From positions 2,852,001 to 2,916,000 of the forward strand of contig NZ_CP071383.1 in NCBI RefSeq assembly GCF_017348915.1: a DNA stretch of 64,000 bases, read 5' to 3'. Shown here one piece after another: positions 1 through 10,174 of the stretch (position 1 is its first letter; every line of letters starts with the position of its first letter). The notes under the pieces are model-generated. The model worked only from the letters and a program-made list of their open reading frames with translations. It searched no databases and was not told the origin of the DNA. The translations under genes and the position numbers were made by a program. The stretch comes from Leclercia pneumoniae (GTDB lineage Bacteria > Pseudomonadota > Gammaproteobacteria > Enterobacterales > Enterobacteriaceae).

Positions 1-107
1 AGACGCTGCTGGTGTGGTGCGGTGAGTCCCCCACCGAAGCACAGCAGCAGCAACTGACCCAGTGGCAAGAGCACGGATATCCAGTCTTCTCCCTTAATGG
101 CAATTAA
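1..107 (+). CDS. mlrA: C-terminal end of a MerR-family regulator, probably MlrA (partial)
   Basis: Only the last 34 codons are present, read in the frame starting at base 3 and ending with TAA at 105-107. The visible tail (TLLVWCGESPTEAQQQ and onward, ending FSLNGN) has no diagnostic motif. The name rests on position: in E. coli mlrA lies directly upstream of yohO and the yehWXY-osmF operon, as here. MlrA is a MerR-like activator of csgD and curli. The assignment is by synteny, so it is moderate, and the fragment could be another gene's end. Confidence 0.55.
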   Translation, partial: TLLVWCGESPTEAQQQQLTQWQEHGYPVFSLNGN

Positions 108-166
108 TGGTTCATTAACAGCCTTGCTTCGCCGTATAATCGCTCTGTTAACAAAAGGAGCACAAG

Positions 167-280
167 ATGAAAGCAACCAAAGTGGCGGTAATCACCCTGT
201 TCGCACTGATGGCCGTAAGCGGTATTGGCGGTGTGATGCTGGCTGGCTATTCCTTTATTGTTCGCGGCGGTGTCGGCTGA
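167..280 (+). CDS. yohO: YohO, small single-span membrane protein
   Basis: A 37-codon gene with an AAGGAG ribosome site just upstream of ATG 167. It encodes one hydrophobic helix (roughly residues 5-30, containing [10 protein letters not shown]) with a basic start and an Arg near the end. It matches the E. coli small membrane protein YohO (35 aa) in length and sequence, including the [11 protein letters not shown] core. The function of YohO is unknown. Its 3' end overlaps the 3' end of convergent yehW by 26 bases. Confidence 0.9.
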   Translation: MKATKVAVITLFALMAVSGIGGVMLAGYSFIVRGGVG

Positions 281-992
281 TCCAGCCTGCCAGCCGTTCA
301 AAGGCGCGGTCTACCACAATGGCCGCCAGCGCCACCAGAGTCGCCCCCTGAATGATATAAGCCGTATTGAATCCGCTTAAGCCGATAATAATCGGCGTTC
401 CCAGTGTGTTCGCCCCCACCGTCGACGCGATAGCCGCCGTACCAATATTGATGATCACCGAGGTGCGGATACCGGCCAGCATCACCGGCGCCGCCAGCGG
501 CAGCTCAATACTGCGCAGTCGCTGCCAGCCGCTCATCCCCATCCCTTCCGCTACGCTGATGGCCGAGGCGGGCACTGCCGCGAGCCCTGCCAGCGTCGCC
601 TGTAAAATCGGCAACACGCCGTAGAGGATCAGGGCGATAATCGCCGGCTGTTGCCCAAATCCCATCACGGGCACCGCAATGGCCAGTACCGCCACCGGCG
701 GGAACGTCTGCCCGATAGCAGCCAGCGTTTCAATTAATGGGCGAAACTCCGCCCCTGCCGGGCGCGTCACCGCAATGCCTGCCCCCACGCCAATCGCCAC
801 CGCAATCAGGCTCGATATCCCCACCAGCCAGAAGTGCGCCAGCGTCAGGCTCAGAAAGCTCTCTTGCTGATAAACCGGACGAGGCAGTTCAGGAAACAGA
901 GCGCTGAAAAGGGGCGCACTATGGGGCATGAGCAGCAGCAGCGCCACGAAGAGCAGCACCAGCCACAGCAGCGGATCACGCATCCACTTCAT
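255..992 (-). CDS. yehW: YehW, osmoprotectant ABC transporter inner-membrane permease
   Basis: A 245-aa integral membrane protein with a hydrophobic N-terminus and about five to six helices, including the BPD_transp_1 region around residues 85-190 with the permease loop ([19 protein letters not shown]) that docks on the ATPase. It is the second permease of the osmF-yehYXW transporter, a low-affinity glycine-betaine/choline-type importer in E. coli. The start overlaps the end of yehX by 17 bases, so translation is probably coupled. Length agrees with E. coli YehW (243 aa). Confidence 0.95.
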   Translation of the reverse strand: MKWMRDPLLWLVLLFVALLLLMPHSAPLFSALFPELPRPVYQQESFLSLTLAHFWLVGISSLIAVAIGVGAGIAVTRPAGAEFRPLIETLAAIGQTFPPVAVLAIAVPVMGFGQQPAIIALILYGVLPILQATLAGLAAVPASAISVAEGMGMSGWQRLRSIELPLAAPVMLAGIRTSVIINIGTAAIASTVGANTLGTPIIIGLSGFNTAYIIQGATLVALAAIVVDRAFERLAGWISRHRREQ

Positions 993-1926
993 GCGCGGCC
1001 TCCCCGTTCAGCAGATCGCGAAAATGCAGCGTGCCGCAAGGCTGACCCTGGGCGTTGACGACCGGCAACCGCTCGCAGCGGCCAGTGACAAACGCCGACA
1101 GGGCATCGCGCAGGCTCATGCTGTCGTGTAAGGGCTCACCCGCCTCAGGGGTCATCTCCCGACGCATCGACTCACCCACCGTTCGCAGGGAGAGCAACCG
1201 CACCCCCAGCTCGCTGTGGCCAAAGAACTCACGTACAAAGGGGGTGGCGGGCTGTGTTAACAGCTCCAGCGGCGAGCCTTGCTGCACGACTCTGCCGTTA
1301 TCCATCAGCACCAGTCTGTCCGCCAGCCTCAAGGCCTCGTCAATATCGTGGGTCACCAGAACTATGGTGCGCCCCAGAATGCGGTGAATACGGGTCATCT
1401 CCAGCTGTAATGCGCTGCGTGTGACCGGATCCAGCGCCCCGAAGGGTTCATCCATTAATAGCACTTCTGGGTTAGCAGCCAGCGCCCGGGCAACCCCTAC
1501 GCGCTGCTGCTGCCCGCCAGAAAGCTGATGCGGATAGCGTTCCCGCAGGGAGGGATCCAGACCCAGCAGCGCCATCAGCTCATCGACGCGGTCGTCGATC
1601 TGTTGTTTCGACCACTTTTGCAACTGCGGCACGGTGGCAATATTGCGCGCGACCGTCCAGTGGGGGAACAGCCCGATGGATTGAATGGCGTACCCCATAC
1701 GCCGACGCAGCTCCAGCACCGGCAGGCTGCGGATCTCTTGCCCGGCGAAGCAGATGCGGCCGCTGTCATGTTCCACCAGCCGATTGATCATTTTCAGGGT
1801 GGTGGACTTCCCCGATCCGGAGGTGCCAATCAGCACTGAAAACGCCCCCTCCTCACAGGTGAGGTTCAGGTCGCTGACCGCCGGCTGACCGGCAAATACT
1901 TTATTTACATCCTGGAATTCAATCAT
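976..1926 (-). CDS. yehX: YehX, osmoprotectant ABC transporter ATPase
   Basis: A 316-aa ABC ATPase. Visible motifs are Walker [10 protein letters not shown] (about residues 34-42), the signature [15 protein letters not shown], Walker [12 protein letters not shown] and the switch His in [11 protein letters not shown]-terminal extension of about 70 residues ends in a CBS-like segment ([23 protein letters not shown]), as in OpuA/ProV-type ATPases that sense ionic strength. It energises the YehW/YehY permeases. Its start overlaps yehY by 8 bases, which places it in the osmF-yehYXW operon. Confidence 0.95.
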   Translation of the reverse strand: MIEFQDVNKVFAGQPAVSDLNLTCEEGAFSVLIGTSGSGKSTTLKMINRLVEHDSGRICFAGQEIRSLPVLELRRRMGYAIQSIGLFPHWTVARNIATVPQLQKWSKQQIDDRVDELMALLGLDPSLRERYPHQLSGGQQQRVGVARALAANPEVLLMDEPFGALDPVTRSALQLEMTRIHRILGRTIVLVTHDIDEALRLADRLVLMDNGRVVQQGSPLELLTQPATPFVREFFGHSELGVRLLSLRTVGESMRREMTPEAGEPLHDSMSLRDALSAFVTGRCERLPVVNAQGQPCGTLHFRDLLNGEAAHEVDA

Positions 1927-3076
1927 CGCGACTCCCTTTCAGTAGCGCTATCCACAGGGCGAAGAGAGCGTCAATGACGACTGCCAGCGCAATAACCGGC
2001 ACCACACCCAACAGCACAAGGTCGAGGGCACTACTCAGCAGCCCCTGGAACACCAGTGCACCAAACCCGCCGGCTCCAATCAGCGCGGCAATAACCGCCA
2101 TCCCGACCGTCTGCACCGCTACCACCCGTAATGCGCGTAGCAGCACCGGTAGCGCAAGGGGAAGCTGGATCTGCCAGAAGCGCTGACGGGCGTTCATGCC
2201 CATCGCATCAGCACTTTCCAGCACGTCGGCAGGCACATGGCTTAACCCCGCCACCATCCCTCGCGCCAGCGGCAGCAAGGCGTAGAGCACCAGGGCAATC
2301 AGCGCCGGGGTCAACCCTGTCCCGGCGATACCCAGCGTCGAGAGCCACGGAAAGGCTTTGGTCAGCCCGGCCAGCGGCGCGATCAGCAGGCCAAACAGGG
2401 CCACGGAAGGGATAGTCTGGATAACATTCAACACCGCAAACACCGGCCCCTGACGGGTGGGATGACGATAACACCACATCCCCAGCGGCACGCCAATGAC
2501 CAGCGCCGGGGCGAGAGTGCCCAGCAATAGCGTTAGATGCTGCGCCAGCGCGTTATCAAACACCTCCTGCCGATTGGCGTACTCCTTTAGCAACGATAAG
2601 CTATTCAGCTCACCGCTAAAGAGCAGGGCTAACGGCAGGATCCAGATTTGCGCATGCAGCAGCCAGCGCCAGACGGGCTGAGTCGAGAGACGACGAATAG
2701 CATCGCTGCAGGCCAGCAAGCACAAGGCCAGCCAGAGCCACAGACCGCTGCCAACCGACGTACGAGCCAGCGGACTTTCTGCCGTTACCAGGTGTGTGGC
2801 CGCCTGCCCTGCGCTCCAGAAAAGCACAATAAACAGCAGCTCGCATACCAGTAGCGTCAGCATCAGCGCCAGTCGGCCACGCGCCAGCGATAGCCCCGCC
2901 AGCAGGCAGAGCGGCGCGAGAAGCAGCCAGGGGGAAAAAGACCAGATTTGCCAGAGCGCACGCCCCTCTCCGGAAACCAGCCGGTTTGGAGCGAAATTCA
3001 CGAAAGGCAGCGCGGCTGCCGCCACAGCCAGTATGGCCAGCAGCAACAGCACGCGGTTATGACAGGTTATCGGCAC
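1919..3076 (-). CDS. yehY: YehY, osmoprotectant ABC transporter permease
   Basis: A 385-aa permease, the same length as E. coli YehY. The N-terminal half carries several extra membrane segments (residues 5-150) before the typical transport domain (residues 170-375), which has the ATPase-contact loop [20 protein letters not shown]. It pairs with YehW as the transmembrane channel for the substrate delivered by OsmF. Only 22 bases separate it from osmF upstream, and it overlaps yehX downstream, so all four genes form one transcript. Confidence 0.95.
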   Translation of the reverse strand: MPITCHNRVLLLLAILAVAAAALPFVNFAPNRLVSGEGRALWQIWSFSPWLLLAPLCLLAGLSLARGRLALMLTLLVCELLFIVLFWSAGQAATHLVTAESPLARTSVGSGLWLWLALCLLACSDAIRRLSTQPVWRWLLHAQIWILPLALLFSGELNSLSLLKEYANRQEVFDNALAQHLTLLLGTLAPALVIGVPLGMWCYRHPTRQGPVFAVLNVIQTIPSVALFGLLIAPLAGLTKAFPWLSTLGIAGTGLTPALIALVLYALLPLARGMVAGLSHVPADVLESADAMGMNARQRFWQIQLPLALPVLLRALRVVAVQTVGMAVIAALIGAGGFGALVFQGLLSSALDLVLLGVVPVIALAVVIDALFALWIALLKGSRDD

Positions 3077-3098
3077 AGCAGAGTCCTGTTGCGGTGGG

Positions 3099-4016
3099 CT
3101 ATTTCACCAGCCCTTTCGACTGAAGATAATCTGCCGCCACTTTTTTGGCATCCAGCCCCTCTACCGCAATGCTGGCATTCAGCTGCTGTAAGGTTTTCTC
3201 ATCCAGGCTTTCAAAGACGGGCTTCAGCCATTCGCCGAGCTGCGGATAGGCCTTCAGCACCGCTTCCCGCACCACGGGTGCAGGCGCATAAATAGGCTGA
3301 ACCCCCTTCGGGTCGGTAAGGGTCTGTAGACCCAGCGCCGCGACCGGGCCGTCGGTGCCGTAGGCCATTGCCGCGTTCACTCCGGAAGTCTGTTGCGCCG
3401 CCGCTTTAATGGTCACAGCCGTATCGCCACCGGCCAGTGACAATAGCTGGCTCTGGTCGAGCTTGAAGCCGTAAGTTTTTTCAAACGCGGGTAACGCATC
3501 CGCACGTTCGATAAATTCTGCCGACGCGGCCAGTTTGAATTCGCCTTTCTCTTTCAGATAGCGGCTAAGATCCTCAAGCGTCGTCAGTTTGCCCTTTTCC
3601 GCCACGTCTTTACGCACCGCGATGGTCCAGGTGTTATTGGCCGGGGCCGGGGTTAACCACACCAGCTTGTTCTGTTCGGCGTCGAGTTTTTTAACTTTTT
3701 CGTAGCCCTGGCTGGCATTCTTCCATGCGGCATCGTTTTCATCTTTGAAGAAAAACGCCCCGTTGCCGGTATATTCCGGGTAGATATCCAGCTCGCCGGA
3801 CGTGATGGCACCGCGCACCACCGGGGTGGTGCCAAGCTGAACTTTATTGACTGTTTTTACGCCGTGACTTTCGAGCACCTGCAAAATGATATTGCCGAGC
3901 AGCGCCCCCTCAGTATCAATTTTAGAGCCCACTTTCACAGGCTCCGCGGCCTGTAGCGGTAAACTCAACGCCGCCAAAAGTGCCGCTGAGCCTAAAATCC
4001 CCTTCGAAATCGTCAT
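3099..4016 (-). CDS. osmF: OsmF (YehZ), periplasmic osmoprotectant-binding protein
   Basis: A 305-aa secreted binding protein of the OpuAC/ProX class. A signal peptide ([22 protein letters not shown]) is followed by the mature start [20 protein letters not shown], typical of glycine-betaine binding proteins, and the [10 protein letters not shown] motif. It captures the ligand and delivers it to YehYW. It is the first gene of the operon, with a GAGG-rich ribosome site before ATG 4016. In E. coli the operon is RpoS- and osmotically induced, and a RpoS-like -10 lies upstream here. Confidence 0.95.
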   Translation of the reverse strand: MTISKGILGSAALLAALSLPLQAAEPVKVGSKIDTEGALLGNIILQVLESHGVKTVNKVQLGTTPVVRGAITSGELDIYPEYTGNGAFFFKDENDAAWKNASQGYEKVKKLDAEQNKLVWLTPAPANNTWTIAVRKDVAEKGKLTTLEDLSRYLKEKGEFKLAASAEFIERADALPAFEKTYGFKLDQSQLLSLAGGDTAVTIKAAAQQTSGVNAAMAYGTDGPVAALGLQTLTDPKGVQPIYAPAPVVREAVLKAYPQLGEWLKPVFESLDEKTLQQLNASIAVEGLDAKKVAADYLQSKGLVK

Positions 4017-4064
4017 ACCTCATTCCTCATTTTTTTATCGCCCTTTTCAGAGGCTTGAGTGAAA

Positions 4065-4071
4065 AGCGTAG
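4065..4071 (-). promoter_or_regulatory. Candidate RpoS-type -10 element for osmF
   Basis: Read on the minus strand the bases are CTACGCT, close to the extended RpoS -10 consensus CTATACT, followed by TT. It lies about 50 bases upstream of the osmF start. The match is by eye. E. coli osmF is known to be RpoS dependent, which makes the site plausible. Confidence 0.4.
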
Positions 4072-4121
4072 TTTAAAATGGCGAAATTAACCGCCAAATT
4101 ACGTTATTTGCATCGCGTGAG

Positions 4122-4150
4122 AGACATCCCCCGCATGGCAGGGGATGTCT
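4122..4150 (-). terminator. Hairpin after bglX
   Basis: A perfect 10-bp inverted repeat (AGACATCCCC / GGGGATGTCT, loop of 9) lies just beyond the bglX stop. No T-run follows on the minus strand, so it may act in mRNA protection or as a weak terminator between bglX and the osmF promoter. Confidence 0.45.
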
Positions 4151-4160
4151 GGAGGAGGGG

Positions 4161-6458
4161 TTACAGCAGTTCGAACTCGCCTTTGTTTACCCGCGCAGAG
4201 TCCTGGCCAATAAAGACGTTGAATTTGCCCGGTTCAGCATCGTACTTCATGCGCTGATTCCAGAACTTAAGCGCCTCGATATCGATCGGGAAGTTAACGG
4301 TTTTGGTCTCGCCCGGCTTCAGGCTAATCTTCTCAAACCCACGCAGTTGTTTAACCGGGCGGCTGGTTGAGGCGGTAACGTCCTGAATGTACATCTGCAG
4401 CACGGTCGCACCTTCACGCTTACCGCTGTTGGTTACCTGCACGCTGGCGGTAACCTTGCCGTCACGCGCCATCGACGGGGAAGACATTTTCACCTCAGAG
4501 ACGGTAAAAGTGGTGTAGCTCAGACCATAGCCAAAGGGATAAAGCGGGCCATTGGCTTCGTCGAAGTAGCGCGAGGTGTATTTGTTTGGCTTATCCGCGT
4601 TGTACGGACGGCCGGTGTTGAGGTGGCTGTAGTAAACCGGGATCTGTCCAACCGAACGCGGGAAGGACATCGGTAGCTTACCGGACGGGTTGTAATCGCC
4701 AAACAGCACATCGGCAATGGCGTTCCCGCCCTCGGTGCCGGCAAACCAGGTTTCCAGAATGGCGTCCGCCTGCTGATCCTCTTTTACCAGCGCCAGCGGA
4801 CGGCCATTCATCAGCACCAGCACCAGCGGTTTGCCGGTGGCTTTCAGCGCGGTAATCAGGTCACGCTGACTTTGCGGCAGGGTGATGTCAGTCCGGCTGG
4901 AGGCCTCATGAGCCATGCCCTGTGCTTCACCCACAACGGCAACGATGACGTCAGACTGCTTCGCGGTATTCACCGCTTCGTCGATCATCTCTTTTGGCGA
5001 ACGCGGATCGACCTTCACCGCCTCTTCATACTGATTGAGGAAGGTGACGATGCCCTGATCGTTAGTCACGTTGGCACCTTTGGCATACTTCACGGTGGCG
5101 TTGTCACCCAGCGCATTTTTGATACCCGTCAGCACGGTGACCGACTGGTCCGCAACCCCGGCTGCCGACCAGCTCCCCATCACGTCGCGCTTGCTGTCGG
5201 CCAGCGGCCCGATCACCGCCACGGTGCCCGATTTGGCGATCGGCAGCGTATTGAGACGGTTTTTCAGCAGCACCAGACTTTCGCGGGCGACTTCGCGGGC
5301 TTCTTTGCGGTGCAGGCGGCTTTCGGCGTTCGTGTCTACCGGATCAGACTCTTTCGGTCCCAGGTGGCTGTACGGATCGTTAAACAGCCCCATGTCATAT
5401 TTCACATTCAGAACGTGACGGGTCGCGTCGTCCAGCTCCGCCATGGTGACCTTGCCCGATTTGACCAGCCCCGGCAGATATTTGCTGTAATACTCGTCGC
5501 TCATGCTCATGTTAATGCCAGACTTCAGGGCGACGCGCACAGCATCTTCAGGATCGGAGGCGGTGCCGTGCTTGATCAGCTCCTTAATGGCCCCGTGATC
5601 GGAAACGGTGATGCCCTTGAAGCCCCACTCGTCACGCAGAACCTCTTTCAGCAGCCAGGCATCCGAGGTCGCCGGGGTCCCGTTCAGGGAGTTCAGGGCG
5701 ACCATTACCGCGCCGCTGCCCGCGTCCAGCCCCGCTTTGTAGGGCGGCATATAGTCGTTAAACAGACGCTGCGGGCTCATGTCGACGGTGTTGTACTCTT
5801 TACCACCCTCAACGGCGCCGTAGGCTGCGAAGTGCTTTACGCTGGTCATCACCGAATAGCGATCCGCCGGGCTTTTGCCCTGCATCGCTTCCACCATGGT
5901 TTTGCCCAGGGTGGCGGTAAGGTAGGTATCTTCCCCGAAGCCTTCCGAGGCGCGGCCCCAGCGCGGATCGCGAGAGGCATCGACCATTGGCGCCCAGGTC
6001 ATATTCAGGCCATCGTCGGCTGCTTCATACGCCGAGACGCGTCCCACGGTTTTCACCGCATCGAGGTTAAATGAGGAGGCCAGACCCAGGCTAATCGGGA
6101 AGACGGTACGCTGGCCGTGCAGCACGTCATAGGCAAAGAACAATGGGATCTTCAGGCGACTCAACTCCATCACCTGGTCCTGCATTTTGCGGATGTCCTG
6201 GCGGGTGACGGTATTGAAAATCGCCCCAACCTGACTCTCTTTGATCATCTCACGGATGGCCTCTTTCGGGTTATCCGGGCCGACGCTGATAAGACGTAAC
6301 TGACCAATTTTCTCATCGACCGTCATCTTCTTGAGCAGGTCGGTAACAAAGGCGTCACGCGCTTCCGGCGTCAGGGGATGATTGCCAAACAGCTCATCAG
6401 CCAGCGCGGGTTGCAGTGCCAGACTTACAGCGACACCTACAGAACATAGCCATTTCAT
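4161..6458 (-). CDS. bglX: BglX, periplasmic beta-glucosidase (GH3)
   Basis: A 765-aa protein, identical in length to E. coli BglX. It starts with a signal peptide (MKWLCSVGVAVSLALQPALA, cleaved before DELFG). It continues with a GH3 N-terminal barrel holding the nucleophile Asp in GITVSDHGAIKEL (about residue 287), then the GH3 C-terminal alpha/beta domain (about 400-640) and a fibronectin-III-like domain (about 680-755). It hydrolyses beta-glucosides in the periplasm. It is a single gene, divergent from dld, with a hairpin after its stop. Confidence 0.96.
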   Translation of the reverse strand: MKWLCSVGVAVSLALQPALADELFGNHPLTPEARDAFVTDLLKKMTVDEKIGQLRLISVGPDNPKEAIREMIKESQVGAIFNTVTRQDIRKMQDQVMELSRLKIPLFFAYDVLHGQRTVFPISLGLASSFNLDAVKTVGRVSAYEAADDGLNMTWAPMVDASRDPRWGRASEGFGEDTYLTATLGKTMVEAMQGKSPADRYSVMTSVKHFAAYGAVEGGKEYNTVDMSPQRLFNDYMPPYKAGLDAGSGAVMVALNSLNGTPATSDAWLLKEVLRDEWGFKGITVSDHGAIKELIKHGTASDPEDAVRVALKSGINMSMSDEYYSKYLPGLVKSGKVTMAELDDATRHVLNVKYDMGLFNDPYSHLGPKESDPVDTNAESRLHRKEAREVARESLVLLKNRLNTLPIAKSGTVAVIGPLADSKRDVMGSWSAAGVADQSVTVLTGIKNALGDNATVKYAKGANVTNDQGIVTFLNQYEEAVKVDPRSPKEMIDEAVNTAKQSDVIVAVVGEAQGMAHEASSRTDITLPQSQRDLITALKATGKPLVLVLMNGRPLALVKEDQQADAILETWFAGTEGGNAIADVLFGDYNPSGKLPMSFPRSVGQIPVYYSHLNTGRPYNADKPNKYTSRYFDEANGPLYPFGYGLSYTTFTVSEVKMSSPSMARDGKVTASVQVTNSGKREGATVLQMYIQDVTASTSRPVKQLRGFEKISLKPGETKTVNFPIDIEALKFWNQRMKYDAEPGKFNVFIGQDSARVNKGEFELL

Positions 6459-6581
6459 GTCGTTTACTCTCTCATCAATAACCGCCGGATAATCGCGGCC
6501 AGACCGTGCGAAAAACGCAGTGTGCCATAAACCCTGCGCCGCTTGCAGGGTTTATTCTCTGATTTTTCTGGTGAATAGAGG

Positions 6582-6609
6582 TTCGTCTAAAGATTAATCG
6601 CGCTATGCT
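6582..6609 (+). promoter_or_regulatory. Candidate promoter for dld
   Basis: TTCGTC (6582-6587) and TATGCT (6604-6609) are separated by 16 bases and sit 37 bases before the dld ATG. The -10 matches 4 of 6 consensus positions; the -35 is weak. This is a by-eye call. Confidence 0.35.
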
Positions 6610-6645
6610 GTAGAGCACGAGTTTGCTTCATCACAAGGAGTGGAA

Positions 6646-8394
6646 ATGTCTTCCGTCAACACGCACGATAACAACGCATTTATCAATGAATTGTCACGAC
6701 TGGTGGGCGCATCCCACCTGTTGACCGACGCGGCGAAGACCGCCCGCTATCGTAAAGGGTTCCGTTCCGGCCAGGGCGATGCGCTCGCGGTGGTATTCCC
6801 GGGAACCTTGCTGGAACTATGGCGCGTGCTCAGCCTCTGCGTTGAGGCCGATAAAATCATCCTGATGCAGGCAGCCAATACCGGCCTGACCGAAGGTTCT
6901 ACCCCCAACGGTAACGACTACGACCGCGATATCGTGATCATCAGTACCCTGCGACTGGATAAGCTGCACCTGCTGGACAACGGCGAACAGGTTCTGGCCT
7001 ATCCGGGCACCACCCTCTACTCACTGGAAAAAGCGCTTAAGCCGCTGGGACGCGAGCCGCACTCGGTGATTGGCTCCTCCTGCATTGGGGCGTCGGTAGT
7101 CGGTGGTATCTGCAATAACTCCGGTGGATCACTGGTGCAGCGCGGTCCTGCATATACCGAGATGTCGCTCTTTGCGCGCATCGATGAAAACGGCAAGCTT
7201 CAACTGGTGAACCATCTCGGTATTGAACTGGGCGTTACGCCAGAGCAGATCCTTAGTAAGCTGGATGACGATCGGGTCAAAGATGAGGATGTGCTTCATG
7301 ACGGGCGCCACGCGCACGATCATGACTACATCAGCCGCGTGCGCGAGATTGATGCCGATACGCCGGCACGTTATAACGCTGACCCGGATCGACTGTTTGA
7401 ATCCTCCGGCTGTGCGGGCAAACTGGCGGTCTTTGCCGTGCGCCTGGACACCTTTGAAGCCGAGAAAAATCAGCAGGTGTTCTATATTGGCACCAACCAG
7501 CCGGAGGTCCTGACCACCCTTCGCCGTCATATCCTTGGCGAGTTCTCTCATCTGCCGGTGGCGGGTGAGTATATGCACCGGGACATTTACGACATTGCTG
7601 AGCGTTACGGCAAAGACACGTTCCTGATGATCGACAAACTCGGTACCGACAAGATGCCCTTCTTCTTTACTATGAAGGGGCGTACCGATGCGATGCTGGA
7701 GAAAGTCTCGCTCTTTAAACCGCACTTTACCGACCGGTTTATGCAGAAACTGGGCAACGCCTTCCCGGCACACCTGCCCCCACGTATGAAGAGCTGGCGC
7801 GATAAGTACGAGCATCACCTGCTACTGAAGATGGCGGGCGACGGTATTGCCGAAGCGCAAAGCTGGTTAAGCGAATATTTCAAAACCGCCGACGGGGATT
7901 TCTTCGCCTGTACCCCGGAAGAAGGCAGCAAAGCTTTCTTGCACCGTTTCGCCGCCGCCGGCGCGGCTATCCGTTATCAGGCGGTTCATGCCGATGAAGT
8001 TGAAGATATCCTTGCGCTGGATATCGCCCTGCGCCGCAATGATACCGAGTGGTTTGAACACCTGCCCCCGGAGATCGACAGCCAGCTGGTGCATAAGCTC
8101 TATTACGGCCACTTTATGTGTTATGTCTTCCACCAGGACTATATCGTCAAAAAAGGGGTGGATGCCCATGCGCTGAAGGAGCAAATGCTGGCGCTATTGC
8201 AGGCGCGCGGGGCGCAATATCCTGCGGAGCATAATGTCGGCCACCTCTACGAAGCGCCAGAAGCATTAAAGCAGTTTTATCGCGCAAATGACCCCACCAA
8301 CAGTATGAACCCCGGCATTGGTAAAACCACTAAGCACAAAAACTGGGCTGAAGGGGCTAATCCAGCGGGTGATACTTTGCAAACGACGAAATAG
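6646..8394 (+). CDS. dld: Dld, quinone-dependent D-lactate dehydrogenase
   Basis: A 582-aa protein from ATG 6646, which is preceded by AAGGAG (6635-6640). A GTG two codons earlier lies inside that ribosome site and is unlikely as the start. The N-terminal PCMH-type FAD domain contains LMQAANTGLTEGS and GSSCIGASVVGGICNNSGG. The C-terminal half is the D-lactate dehydrogenase membrane-binding domain. It is a peripheral inner-membrane enzyme that oxidises D-lactate to pyruvate and feeds electrons to quinone. It is about ten residues longer than E. coli Dld (571), mostly at the C-terminal tail. Confidence 0.95.
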   Translation: MSSVNTHDNNAFINELSRLVGASHLLTDAAKTARYRKGFRSGQGDALAVVFPGTLLELWRVLSLCVEADKIILMQAANTGLTEGSTPNGNDYDRDIVIISTLRLDKLHLLDNGEQVLAYPGTTLYSLEKALKPLGREPHSVIGSSCIGASVVGGICNNSGGSLVQRGPAYTEMSLFARIDENGKLQLVNHLGIELGVTPEQILSKLDDDRVKDEDVLHDGRHAHDHDYISRVREIDADTPARYNADPDRLFESSGCAGKLAVFAVRLDTFEAEKNQQVFYIGTNQPEVLTTLRRHILGEFSHLPVAGEYMHRDIYDIAERYGKDTFLMIDKLGTDKMPFFFTMKGRTDAMLEKVSLFKPHFTDRFMQKLGNAFPAHLPPRMKSWRDKYEHHLLLKMAGDGIAEAQSWLSEYFKTADGDFFACTPEEGSKAFLHRFAAAGAAIRYQAVHADEVEDILALDIALRRNDTEWFEHLPPEIDSQLVHKLYYGHFMCYVFHQDYIVKKGVDAHALKEQMLALLQARGAQYPAEHNVGHLYEAPEALKQFYRANDPTNSMNPGIGKTTKHKNWAEGANPAGDTLQTTK

Positions 8395-8458
8395 ACCAGA
8401 AAGGGTCGCAGAAGCATTTGTTAAGCGACATGCAGCAGGACTAAAGTAGCATCATTGT

Positions 8459-8485
8459 GCCAGAGAAACGTTTCTCTGGCTTTTT
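8459..8485 (+). terminator. Rho-independent terminator after dld
   Basis: A perfect 10-bp stem (GCCAGAGAAA / TTTCTCTGGC with only CG between the arms) is followed by TTTTT. It lies 64 bases after the dld stop and just before the next gene, so it ends dld transcription. Confidence 0.85.
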
Positions 8486-8504
8486 GATGAGGAATGGGCA
8501 GACC

Positions 8505-9059
8505 ATGTCGGCTGTAGAAATGTTAACCGAAACGGAAGTTGTGGTACGCGATGTGCTGCCCGACGATGCGCATGCCATTGCGGCAATTTACGCCTGGCAT
8601 GTCCTCAATGGGCGGGCCTCGTTTGAAGAGGTTCCCCCGACGGTAGAAGAGATGCGTCAACGCATCAAGAGCGTGACCGGAGAGGGATTACCCTGGCTGG
8701 TTGCCCTCTATCGCGGCATCCTGGTGGGCTACTGCTATGCGACGCTGTACCGTCCCCGCTCCGCCTATCGCTACACCCTTGAAGAGTCGATCTACGTTGA
8801 CGCCAGCACGCCGGGACGGGGTTTTGGCAGCGCCCTGCTCAGCGCGTTGATTGCACGCAGCGAACAGGGGCCGTGGCGGCAGATGATTGCCATCATCGGC
8901 GATGGGCCGAATAACACCGGCTCGTTGCGCCTGCATAAAAAGCACGGATTTGAAGTGGCCGGACAGCTCAGGAGCGTGGGTTACAAGAAAGGGGACTGGC
9001 GCGATACCCTGATTTTGCAGCGTCCACTCAACGACGGTGACTGGACGCTGCCGGAGTAA
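8505..9059 (+). CDS. GNAT N-acetyltransferase, phosphinothricin-acetyltransferase-like
   Basis: A GNAT protein of 184 aa from ATG 8505, with GAGGA 11 bases upstream. Earlier in-frame starts fall inside the dld terminator. The order of motifs is that of the PAT/MnaT (YncA) subfamily: RDVLPDDAHAIAAIYAWHV at the N-terminus, GYCYATLYRPRSAYRYTLE, the acetyl-CoA loop in STPGRGFGSALLSALI, and NNTGSLRLHKKHGFEVAGQL. Members acetylate phosphinothricin, methionine sulfoximine or methionine sulfone. The gene is absent between dld and pbpG in K-12. The actual substrate is not readable. Its stop abuts that of convergent pbpG. Confidence 0.85.
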   Translation: MSAVEMLTETEVVVRDVLPDDAHAIAAIYAWHVLNGRASFEEVPPTVEEMRQRIKSVTGEGLPWLVALYRGILVGYCYATLYRPRSAYRYTLEESIYVDASTPGRGFGSALLSALIARSEQGPWRQMIAIIGDGPNNTGSLRLHKKHGFEVAGQLRSVGYKKGDWRDTLILQRPLNDGDWTLPE

Positions 9060-10007
9060 TTAGTCGTTCTGGGCGGTCTGTTCGCCGGCGAGAGTACCCG
9101 CCGCCGCCATCTGGGCCGCTTTTTGCTTTTTATAGCTCAGCGCCGCCGCCGGAACCGGCATCACTTTCCCCGTCTCAATCCAGGTACGCAGACGGCTGGC
9201 ATCCGCGAAGTGGGTGTATTTGCCGAAAGCATCCATCACCACCAGCGCCACCGGTTTACCCTTGATCACCGTACGCATCACCAGGCAGTGGCCTGCCGCG
9301 TTGGTAAAGCCGGTTTTGGTCAACTGAATGTTCCAGTTATCACGGTAGACAAGATGGTTAGTATTGCGGAACGGCAAGGTATAAGCCGGGTTCGCAAAAG
9401 TCGCCATCTCTTCTCGGGTAGTGCTCAACTGGCCAATCAGCGGATACTGTTTGCTGGCGATCAACATTTTGGTCAGATCCTGCGCGGTCGAGACGTTATG
9501 GATCGACAGGCCTGTCGGCTCTACGAAGCGGGTATGGGTCATGCCCAGCGCTTTCGCCTTAGCGTTCATGGCCTTGATAAAGGCGTTATAGCCGCCCGGG
9601 TAGTGGTGAGCCAGGCTCGCCGCCGCGCGGTTTTCCGAGGACATCAGTGCCAGCAACAGCATATTTTTACGGCTAATTTCGCTGTTCAGGCGCACGCGGG
9701 AATAGATCCCTTTCATTTCAGGCGTCTGACTGATATCGACTTTCAGTTTCTCATCCAGCGGCAGTCGTGCGTCCAGCACGACCATCGCGGTCATTAATTT
9801 GGTGATGGAAGCGATCGGGCGCACCAGATTTGGGTGGCTGGCGTAGATCACCTTATTGGTGTTCAGATCGACGATCATCGCGCTACCGGAGGCAATTTCC
9901 GGCTGGGCTGCCGTCGTCACGGCGGCGGTTTTCGCGAGGGCCGGTGTCGCAACAGGCACGGTCAGCAACAGGGCAAGGCTCAGTATAGAAACGCGGAATT
10001 TCAGCAT
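9060..10007 (-). CDS. pbpG: PbpG, PBP7 D-alanyl-D-alanine endopeptidase
   Basis: A 315-aa low-molecular-weight penicillin-binding protein (E. coli 310 aa) with a signal peptide ending ...VATPALA. The three catalytic motifs are present: SITK (in [13 protein letters not shown]), SSEN (in [12 protein letters not shown]) and KTG (in [14 protein letters not shown]). It cleaves D-Ala-mDAP crosslinks in the periplasmic peptidoglycan. The C-terminal tail is rich in Ala, Lys and Gln. It is a single gene ending exactly where the convergent acetyltransferase ends. Confidence 0.96.
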   Translation of the reverse strand: MLKFRVSILSLALLLTVPVATPALAKTAAVTTAAQPEIASGSAMIVDLNTNKVIYASHPNLVRPIASITKLMTAMVVLDARLPLDEKLKVDISQTPEMKGIYSRVRLNSEISRKNMLLLALMSSENRAAASLAHHYPGGYNAFIKAMNAKAKALGMTHTRFVEPTGLSIHNVSTAQDLTKMLIASKQYPLIGQLSTTREEMATFANPAYTLPFRNTNHLVYRDNWNIQLTKTGFTNAAGHCLVMRTVIKGKPVALVVMDAFGKYTHFADASRLRTWIETGKVMPVPAAALSYKKQKAAQMAAAGTLAGEQTAQND

Positions 10008-10137
10008 GGGGAGACTTCGGATAATTATTCACGCACGTGATAACGTACACCGCCGATGAAGTGAGGCATCACCGGCTGGCAAACGTCATCATAGCCGCCC
10101 GGATGCCTGGCCGCCAGAAGATAATCGTGAACAGATG

Positions 10138-10169
10138 CTGCATTGCTGGCTATTACGCCAGCAATGCAG
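10138..10169. repeat. 13-bp perfect inverted repeat between pbpG and yohC
   Basis: CTGCATTGCTGGC and its exact reverse complement flank a 6-base loop just after the yohC stop on the minus strand. No T-run follows on either side. It could end yohC transcripts, stabilise them or shield pbpG. Confidence 0.6.
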
Positions 10170-10174
10170 TGCAT

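Noticed and set aside
4872-6074. A 400-codon open frame on the plus strand
   Set aside because: It lies entirely antisense to bglX, has a His/Arg-rich composition typical of a reversed GC-rich gene, and no recognisable domain or ribosome site.
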